NCBI GenBank assembly: GCA_002426025.1
Contig: DINP01000036.1
Location: forward strand, 55,825-71,454
Direction: 5' to 3'
DNA length: 15,630 nt
Source: Bacteroidales bacterium UBA5537
GTDB lineage: Bacteria > Bacteroidota > Bacteroidia > Bacteroidales > Lentimicrobiaceae
Position numbers and translations under genes: made by a program. Below the pieces are notes generated by a model. That model did not search any database. It had not been told where the DNA came from and saw only the letters and a program-made list of their open reading frames with translations. Numbering within the stretch: the stretch's first letter is position 1; every line of letters begins with the position of its first letter. This document shows positions 7,300 to 13,304 of the stretch, piece by piece.

Positions 7300-8085
7300 T
7301 CAAATTTCAACAATCAGGTTATCATAAGCCAGGTGAACATTCGTCGGCAATTTGTGCTCAACTTCTTCGTGAAGGCCTAAAAAATGGCTGATATGCGTCA
7401 GGTAAGCCTGTTCGGGTTCAAGTTCTTCTATCAACAATAGCGCCTCCTGTAACGACAGGTGTGAAATGTGTTTTGAATTGCGCAATGCATTCAATACCAG
7501 TATTTTAGAATTCCTGATTTTGTATTTTTGATCTTCAGGGATCATACTGGCATCGGTAATATAAGTGAAGTCGCCAATCCGGTAACCGAAAACCGGCAGT
7601 TTGTTGTGCAAAACCTGTATCGGCAATATGCGGGTTTCCCCAATGTTGAATTCCTTGTTGGTGATTTCATGAATGGTCAACTGAGGTGCGCCGAAGTATC
7701 GACTTTCCGAAAAGATATAAGGAAACTCAGTTTGAATGGCCTCCATCACATTTTTAGTGCCGTAAATGGGAATATTTTTGTTCAGGATGTAGTTGAACGC
7801 CCTGATATCATCAAGGCCTGCAATGTGATCACGATGTTCATGGGTAAATAAAACAGCATCAATATCTTCAACATTCTGCTTCAGCATCTGAAACCTGAAA
7901 TCCGGCCCGCAATCAATAACAATATTCTGATTATCAACATTTACTATGATTGATGACCGGAAGCGCTTATCACGGGCATCAATCGACTTGCAAACTGCGC
8001 AATTACAGGCAATAACCGGCACACCGATGGAGGTTCCGGTGCCCAGAAATGTGATTTTTATCGGTGATTTGCCGGTGTTTTCCAT
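7300..8085 (-). CDS. PhnP-like metallo-beta-lactamase-fold hydrolase
   Basis: The 261-residue product belongs to the COG1235/PhnP-type MBL-fold hydrolases, which include cyclic phosphodiesterases. It has the N-terminal FLGTGTSIGVP strand-turn and a CNCAVC motif (27-32) like the structural zinc site of PhnP. The metal-binding HEHRDH is at 82-87, with further likely metal ligands at His160, Asp178 (YITDA) and His231/His234 (LTHISH). The substrate cannot be told from sequence; nearby genes are not a phosphonate pathway. It starts 3 bases after the ribF stop, so the pair is almost surely translated from one message. Its link to the hydrogenase may simply be shared transcription. Confidence 0.85.
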   Translation of the reverse strand: MENTGKSPIKITFLGTGTSIGVPVIACNCAVCKSIDARDKRFRSSIIVNVDNQNIVIDCGPDFRFQMLKQNVEDIDAVLFTHEHRDHIAGLDDIRAFNYILNKNIPIYGTKNVMEAIQTEFPYIFSESRYFGAPQLTIHEITNKEFNIGETRILPIQVLHNKLPVFGYRIGDFTYITDASMIPEDQKYKIRNSKILVLNALRNSKHISHLSLQEALLLIEELEPEQAYLTHISHFLGLHEEVEHKLPTNVHLAYDNLIVEI

Positions 8086-8088
8086 GTT

Positions 8089-9030
8089 TTAGTAGATAAG
8101 TTCTTCAACTTCAGTAAGATCAGCAGCCAGTTGTTTGCGCATTTGCTCCGGGTCAGGAAACTGAAGTTCATCGCGGATTCGCTTGGCAAAGAAGACTATA
8201 GCTTTTTTATCAAGCACACCCGGCATCTCGCCAAAAAGGTGAACATCAATAATAATTTCTTCAATTTGCCTGATTTCAACTGGAAGAGAGTTTTTAATGT
8301 TTAGGATACCCTTGTAATACTCGCCCTCAACAAGCACATTTACAGCATATACGCCATCGTTGGGAACCAATTTATTTTCTTCTTCAACCTTAATGCGGTA
8401 AGTGTCAAAATTCATCTGGCGGCAGGTTAAACTGCCTTCCGATAATTTGCCAATAATAATGTAGTGATGATCGAGATAGGCATTTGCCCGCTGAATGCGG
8501 CCTTCGAGCAGTGCTTTGCGAATGGTTGTAGAACTGACTGTTTCGTTGTGGATATCCTGCTCGGGAATTTCTTCTACACCAAAACCGTAATATTTGCCAA
8601 GTTCATACAGATACTCGAAATCACCTTCGCGATTATGGCCGAAGTGGTGGTTAAATCCGATAACCACTTTCTTCGCATGTAATTTTCCGACCAGGATATT
8701 CCGGATAAAATCAACAGACGAAATTTCGGAAAATGTTTTGGTAAACTCAAGAATGATAAGATTGTCGAGTCCGGTTTTTCTGAGCAGCTCAATTTTTTCG
8801 CATTGTGAATTGATGAGCAACAATGTTTTACCGGCAGTATCTGGAAACAGAACCTTGCGCGGATGTGGATGAAACGTAATCAAAACAGATTCTCCATCAA
8901 TATTGCCTGCAATCTCACGTAGCCGGTTTAGAATTGTTTTATGGCCAATATGTACTCCGTCGAACGAGCCAGTAGTAACAACCGGGTTTTTAATTCCCCC
9001 GATTTCGTCGAGGTCGTAGAAGATTTTCAT
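8089..9030 (-). CDS. ribF: RibF homologue: intact FMN adenylyltransferase domain, degenerate riboflavin kinase domain
   Basis: Bacterial RibF normally converts riboflavin to FMN (C-terminal kinase) and FMN to FAD (N-terminal adenylyltransferase). The 313-residue length is normal. The N-terminal domain keeps TTGSFDGVHIGH (19-30, with the HxGH nucleotidyl-transfer motif), FHPHPRKVL (53-61) and SSTTIRKAL (166-174). In the kinase domain, the usual GRxLGFPTANI aligns without gaps to CRQMNFDTYRI (203-213). The Pro and Asn of PTAN are lost and only Thr210 remains. GMLNIGxRPT has become GILNIKNSLP, and the catalytic Glu of IEVHIF is Asp262. FAD synthesis is therefore expected and riboflavin kinase activity is doubtful. 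It lies 21 bases after rex and 3 bases before the MBL gene. Confidence 0.85.
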   Translation of the reverse strand: MKIFYDLDEIGGIKNPVVTTGSFDGVHIGHKTILNRLREIAGNIDGESVLITFHPHPRKVLFPDTAGKTLLLINSQCEKIELLRKTGLDNLIILEFTKTFSEISSVDFIRNILVGKLHAKKVVIGFNHHFGHNREGDFEYLYELGKYYGFGVEEIPEQDIHNETVSSTTIRKALLEGRIQRANAYLDHHYIIIGKLSEGSLTCRQMNFDTYRIKVEEENKLVPNDGVYAVNVLVEGEYYKGILNIKNSLPVEIRQIEEIIIDVHLFGEMPGVLDKKAIVFFAKRIRDELQFPDPEQMRKQLAADLTEVEELIY

Positions 9031-9051
9031 GCTAAACGCCTTTCGGTTTGG

Positions 9052-9675
9052 TTATGCTTTTTTAACAAAATAGGCGATCTTTTCAAGCATGGTAATCATA
9101 TCGTACTCCTGAAGATAAACATGGGCCGGGACATTCAGCGCTTTCGGAGAGAAATTGAGTATGCCCCTGATTCCTGCCAGAACAAGCAATTCGGCAACCC
9201 TTGCAGCGTTTTCGCCCGGCACCGAAATTACCGCAATAGAAATTCCTTCGCTTTTTATAATGTTTGCCAACTGATCAATATGGTAACACTGAACGCCTGC
9301 ATACACTTTATCAATCTTTTCAGGATTAATATCGAAAGCGGCAACGATTGAAAGTTTGGTGCGTTTCCCACTGAAATAGCCCATAATTGCTCGCCCAAGG
9401 TTACCGATTCCGATTACAGCTACTTTCTGACCATCGCGTGTATCAATAATTTTGCCTATAATCTCAATAAGCTCTTTTACATCGTAGCCTTGTCTGAGTG
9501 TGCCGGTGTAGCCTATCAGCATGATGTCGCGTCTTACCTGTACAGCAGTGATATGCAGTAAGTTGGCAATTTCGTGCGAAAAAATGTGATGTTTGCCCCC
9601 CGAAAGGTAATTCATCAAAGCGCGTCTGTATTGGCTTAATCTTTCAACAGTTTTATCCGGAAGTTTTTTATTCAT
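9052..9675 (-). CDS. rex: redox-sensing transcriptional repressor Rex
   Basis: Rex is a dimeric repressor that leaves its operator when NADH is high, and it commonly controls fermentation and hydrogenase genes. The 207-residue product has an N-terminal winged-helix (about 1-80) with EIANLLHITAVQVRRDIMLIG as recognition region and GTLRQGYDV as the wing. A Rossmann NAD(H)-binding domain follows, with GIGNLG at 89-94, AFDINPEKI, ISVPGENA and a closing LNFSPKAL segment. A C-terminal helix (YDMITMLEKIAYFV) would swap into the partner subunit. It starts 10 bases after the hybrid kinase stop, in the hydrogenase block. It is the only protein here with a recognisable DNA-binding domain. No convincing Rex operator is seen in the window; the main promoter is likely upstream of position 15630. 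Confidence 0.93.
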   Translation of the reverse strand: MNKKLPDKTVERLSQYRRALMNYLSGGKHHIFSHEIANLLHITAVQVRRDIMLIGYTGTLRQGYDVKELIEIIGKIIDTRDGQKVAVIGIGNLGRAIMGYFSGKRTKLSIVAAFDINPEKIDKVYAGVQCYHIDQLANIIKSEGISIAVISVPGENAARVAELLVLAGIRGILNFSPKALNVPAHVYLQEYDMITMLEKIAYFVKKA

Positions 9676-9685
9676 CTGTGCCGAT

Positions 9686-10816
9686 TTAGTTTTGAATTTT
9701 TACTGGAAGTTTAATAATAAATGAGGTCCCTTTATCGGGAACACTTTGAACCTCAATTTCTCCATGGTACATATCCACAATCTTTTTAAGAATTGAGAGT
9801 CCGAGTCCCGAACCGGTTATATTTTTCGTTTTCTGATTCTTGATCCTGACAAAATCCTTGAAAAGCTTCAACTTCTCCTCTTCGGTCATACCAATGCCGG
9901 AATCGGTCACCGTAATAACTACATTATTCTCTTGCGATTCAACAAAAACATCGGCCCTGCCTCCTGTTTTATTATACTTTACCGAATTTGAAATCAGATT
10001 ATTAAAGATAATTTCAATTTCGTTCGGATCCGCCTCAAGCATCACACTCTCTTTGGTGTTGAGGTAAATGTCAACATCTTTCTGAATGGCATAGGGCCGC
10101 ATGGTGTCTATTGAAATGCGGGCAATGTCGGTAATATTTACCGCCTGTAAATGCTGTACCGGTTTTCCCGATTCAATTTTGGTCAGATCCAGCAGGTCCA
10201 TGATCAGTCCACGCATTCCTTTAATTCTTTCAAGCGTTCGGTCTATCATTTCCTGATATGCCGATAGGTCGTTGCCAAACTGCCGCTCTTCCATCATTTT
10301 AACATATCCTTCAATAGCATTGATGGGCGCTTTTAGTTCGTGCGATAGAACGGAAAGAAACTGGAACCTGATAAGTTTCCCCTCTTTGTTCATTTTTTGG
10401 GTCATCCTTTTCAGGAAAAGCTGCTTGGTTATGTTTTCGATTGAACTTCTGAGCTCCTGCGGTGTAAAGGGCTTTGGAATAAAATCGTAAGCTCCGTCCC
10501 GCGTGGCTTTCACAGCCAGTTCGAGCGATGCATAAGATGTAATCATCACAACTACAATGTCGTACAGCCTTTTCTTTACATATTCAAGCACTTCAACACC
10601 CTGTATTCCAGGGAGTTTGTTGTCAAGTAAGATAATGTCGGGCATTTCACGATCAATCACCTCAATGCCTTCTTCACCGGTTGCAGCCTCAAGAACTACA
10701 AAATCAATATGTTCATCCATAAAAGGATAGTCAACTTTGAAATTCTGAAGGATGCGGATTGTCCCCATCCTGATACCAGGTTCATCATCAACTACCAGTA
10801 TTTTGTATTGAGCCAT
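9686..10816 (-). CDS. receiver-histidine kinase hybrid (REC-HisKA-HATPase)
   Basis: The 376-residue soluble protein has an N-terminal receiver domain (about 1-120) with acidic pocket Asp10/Asp11, phospho-acceptor Asp65 (ILLDNKLPG), Thr93 and Lys115 (IPKPF). A linker helix leads to a HisKA dimerisation domain with phospho-acceptor His159 in SHELKAPINAI. A HATPase domain follows with N-box NNLISNSVKYN, G1 DSGIGM and G2 GSGLGLSI. No transmembrane segment or DNA-binding domain is seen. The order is the reverse of common hybrid kinases: the receiver comes first, so the kinase may be gated by phosphate from another kinase, probably the hydrogenase-like sensor two genes upstream. It starts 3 bases after the lone receiver gene. 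Confidence 0.92.
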   Translation of the reverse strand: MAQYKILVVDDEPGIRMGTIRILQNFKVDYPFMDEHIDFVVLEAATGEEGIEVIDREMPDIILLDNKLPGIQGVEVLEYVKKRLYDIVVVMITSYASLELAVKATRDGAYDFIPKPFTPQELRSSIENITKQLFLKRMTQKMNKEGKLIRFQFLSVLSHELKAPINAIEGYVKMMEERQFGNDLSAYQEMIDRTLERIKGMRGLIMDLLDLTKIESGKPVQHLQAVNITDIARISIDTMRPYAIQKDVDIYLNTKESVMLEADPNEIEIIFNNLISNSVKYNKTGGRADVFVESQENNVVITVTDSGIGMTEEEKLKLFKDFVRIKNQKTKNITGSGLGLSILKKIVDMYHGEIEVQSVPDKGTSFIIKLPVKIQN

Positions 10817-10819
10817 TTA

Positions 10820-11206
10820 TCAGATTTTAAGCAATTTATGAATCTCTTTTTGCAGCTGGTCGGCACGGATTCCTTTGTCGAGAAACAAATCGGCCTTTAT
10901 CCATTCTTTGTTTTCATCTGAATTAATATTGAATGTCATCCCTGTTTCGGCAGTAACGGCAGTTGCAATAATAATCGGAACTTCAGGATATTTGCGCTTT
11001 ATTTTATATGCCAGTATAAAGCCACTGTCGTCGTTTTCCATCATCAGGTCAAGAATAGCCAGATCGGGTTTCGTGGTTTCAATGATTTTTTCGGCTTCTT
11101 TTTGCCCGTCTGCAGTTATTGTTTCAAAGCCAAATTGTTCAACTTTCAGCTTCATTTGAAACAGGTAATCCATGTCATCATCAACAATCAGAACTGTTTT
11201 TTTCAT
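10820..11206 (-). CDS. single-domain response regulator (receiver only)
   Basis: The 128-residue protein is a stand-alone CheY-like receiver. Acidic residues Asp9-Asp11 follow the first strand (VLIVDDD), the phospho-acceptor is Asp53 (AILDLMMEND), a Thr/Ala switch position lies in IIIATAVTA, and the conserved Lys is in FLDKGI. The loop after strand 4 is longer than usual (about 20 residues, containing MTFNINSDENKEWIKAD), a possible partner-specific surface. It lacks any output domain, so it should act by protein contact or as a phosphate carrier. It lies between the hydrogenase-like kinase (60-bp gap) and the receiver-kinase hybrid (3-bp gap), which suggests a phosphorelay step. Confidence 0.9.
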   Translation of the reverse strand: MKKTVLIVDDDMDYLFQMKLKVEQFGFETITADGQKEAEKIIETTKPDLAILDLMMENDDSGFILAYKIKRKYPEVPIIIATAVTAETGMTFNINSDENKEWIKADLFLDKGIRADQLQKEIHKLLKI

Positions 11207-11266
11207 TTTTATAAGGATTATGCTTTAACAGCATTTGATATTTTGTTTTTGCAAAAAATAATGTTT
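11207..11266 (-). other. short intergenic gap with two small palindromes
   Basis: This 60-bp gap inside the regulatory genes is longer than most spacers of the block. It holds TTTTTGCAAAAA (11246-11257), a perfect 12-bp palindrome, and TGCTTTAACAGCA (11221-11233), a 4-bp inverted repeat around TTAAC. They could be an operator, a weak attenuator or chance in AT-rich DNA. No complete -7 box is seen. Confidence 0.3.
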
Positions 11267-13285
11267 TCAGGTAAGAGGCCTCCTTGGGAATGAGATGGTA
11301 AAAGTGGTTCCCGTCGGGCCCTTTACCGGATCGGCGTTTGATTTTACCGAAATATTCCCTTTGTGCATTTTCACTATGCCATAAATAATCGGCAGCCCGA
11401 GGCCGGTTCCCTTTCCAATTGCTTTCGTAGTAAAGAATGGGGTGAATAGTTTAGGCATGTTTTCTTTTGAAATACCTGAACCATTATCAATTATGTAAAC
11501 CACAATCTCGTCATTGGTGTCGGTTACCTTTATCAGGATATTACCACCAGCTTCTGGCATAGCCTCCACTGCATTTTTAAGCAGGTTGGTAAATACCTGA
11601 ACCATCTGATCGTAATCCAGATATACTTCAGGCATTTTTACCTGGGAATCAAGTGAAACCTTAATATTGACAGGTAAAATAACGGAACTGATAGAATGTT
11701 CCATTAGTTTATTGATGTCCACATCGGTAAAGTTTACCTGATTTTTTCTGGCAAAGTTAAGCAGGCCGCCAACTATTTTTTTACACCTTTCGGCCTGTTC
11801 TACGATCAATTCCAAATCTTTACGAATAGGGTCTTCTGGCCTGGAATCATCTTTAAGAATATTGCTGTACATGGTAATAATGCCCAGTGGATTGTTCAGT
11901 TCGTGGGCTATACCTGCTGAAAGCTGGCCAAGTCCGGCAAGTTTTTCCGACTGTTTGAGCGCTTCCTGTGTATTTGCCAGCTTTTCGTTCGAGATATTCA
12001 GTTCACGGACGTAATTGTGCAGGTTTTCAATAGCATAGGGAAGGCACATTTCATGCTCAGCCAGGCCACGGATAATCGCTATGGCATGATCCTGACAAGA
12101 TTCGTAGCCACAGGCGCCGCAATCGAGATGATCTGATGGCTCAAATTTCCCCATTTTCTGTAAAACCTTTTTAATCTCATCTTCATCAGGGCGGGGCAAG
12201 CGGATATCCTTGCTTTTAAATTCGCGGAAAAGGTCTATTTTGCTGTATTTATCAATATCTCTTTGCCATTGTTCCCGGTCAAGATTTTCAAGCTTGTTGA
12301 TTACATAATCACTTACACTGGCTTGCTTTCGATAGCGTTTGCTGTTTGATGAAACATAGGCATAGGGCGACATGCCCGGCCCCATGATGCATCCTTCACA
12401 GCAGAGCAGTTCAAGGTGTTCCTGAGCAATTTGTCCGCTTTCAAACTCCTTAATAGCTTCCTGAAAGTCAGACCGGCCTTCGGCAACGATCACGCTACTT
12501 TCAAAAATATCTTCCTTAACCCCGACCGTATTGAGTAATCCCCTGCTGACGGGGAATATGGCTCCTTTCCCACTTAATGGCGGATCGAATTCCGAAGGCG
12601 TTACCTGTGCAGGTTTCAATCCTGTTTTGGCAATCATCTCACGCAACTCCCTGAAAGTCAATACTGCGTCGATCTTGTCAGATTCATCCTTTTTAGCAAT
12701 ACAAGGTCCGATAAAAACAATTTTGAGGTCCTCACCATATTTAGCCCGCATTACTTTGCTCATTGCAACCATTGGGGAATCAATGTGCGCCAACGAATCA
12801 ACCAGATCGGGGTGGTAATGTTCGATGTAACTTACAATAGCAGGGCAATCGGAAGAGATGACCGGAGGATAATTCCCGGCGTTCATCAGTTTCTTGTATT
12901 CTGCTGCAACCAAATCGGCTCCAAATGCTACTTCAGAAACATAGGTAAATCCCAGAGCACGGACTAATGATACGAATAGACGATGATTTTTAATCTCGGA
13001 GAACTCAGCAGGGAAACTGGGCGCTATAATGGCAGCACAGGGCGATTCACTGCGCGTAAGTTTATGAGCAATATCTATTTCCTTACGGAAGAATTTAGCA
13101 TTCTGGCTACAGACTTTGATGCAGTTTCCGCAGCCAATGCACCTCTCGGGAATGACTTCAGCCTGTCCGTTGCTGATCTTGATTGCTTTGGCCGGACATT
13201 CCCTGACACAGGTATAGCATACCCGGCACTGTTCCTTGATAGTGCCTACAAGCTGGTTTTTAATTTTATGTATATCCTTTTCCAT
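11267..13285 (-). CDS. [FeFe]-hydrogenase-like sensor histidine kinase (2x4Fe-4S, H-domain, Fe-S domain, HisKA-HATPase)
   Basis: The 672-residue soluble protein is a probable hydrogen or redox sensor that signals through phosphorylation. A two-cluster ferredoxin domain has Cys20/23/26/30 and Cys49/52/55/59. The hydrogenase large-subunit-like domain (about 80-310) has SSDCP (Asp146-Cys147), GPCIAKKDE (Cys195) and ELLCCEGCIMGPG (Cys295/296, Cys299), so four cysteines for an H-cluster-type site may remain. An additional Fe-S domain has Cys389, Cys392, Cys397 and Cys414. A coiled coil (about 420-448) leads to HisKA with His461 in AHELNNPLG, then HATPase with LLKNAVEAMP, DNGSGI and GKGTGLGLP. No PAS domain or membrane segment is seen. 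It lies 19 bases after hydA. Known sensory [FeFe]-hydrogenases (HydS type) have a similar idea but different domains. Confidence 0.9.
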   Translation of the reverse strand: MEKDIHKIKNQLVGTIKEQCRVCYTCVRECPAKAIKISNGQAEVIPERCIGCGNCIKVCSQNAKFFRKEIDIAHKLTRSESPCAAIIAPSFPAEFSEIKNHRLFVSLVRALGFTYVSEVAFGADLVAAEYKKLMNAGNYPPVISSDCPAIVSYIEHYHPDLVDSLAHIDSPMVAMSKVMRAKYGEDLKIVFIGPCIAKKDESDKIDAVLTFRELREMIAKTGLKPAQVTPSEFDPPLSGKGAIFPVSRGLLNTVGVKEDIFESSVIVAEGRSDFQEAIKEFESGQIAQEHLELLCCEGCIMGPGMSPYAYVSSNSKRYRKQASVSDYVINKLENLDREQWQRDIDKYSKIDLFREFKSKDIRLPRPDEDEIKKVLQKMGKFEPSDHLDCGACGYESCQDHAIAIIRGLAEHEMCLPYAIENLHNYVRELNISNEKLANTQEALKQSEKLAGLGQLSAGIAHELNNPLGIITMYSNILKDDSRPEDPIRKDLELIVEQAERCKKIVGGLLNFARKNQVNFTDVDINKLMEHSISSVILPVNIKVSLDSQVKMPEVYLDYDQMVQVFTNLLKNAVEAMPEAGGNILIKVTDTNDEIVVYIIDNGSGISKENMPKLFTPFFTTKAIGKGTGLGLPIIYGIVKMHKGNISVKSNADPVKGPTGTTFTISFPRRPLT

Positions 13286-13304
13286 GCTAAAAATTCATTA
13301 AGCG

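Noticed and set aside
8380..8440. Frameshift or sequencing error explaining the lost RibF kinase motif
   Set aside because: The altered segment aligns residue for residue with the normal motif, and the reading frame continues into recognisable downstream sequence, so substitutions rather than indels are responsible.
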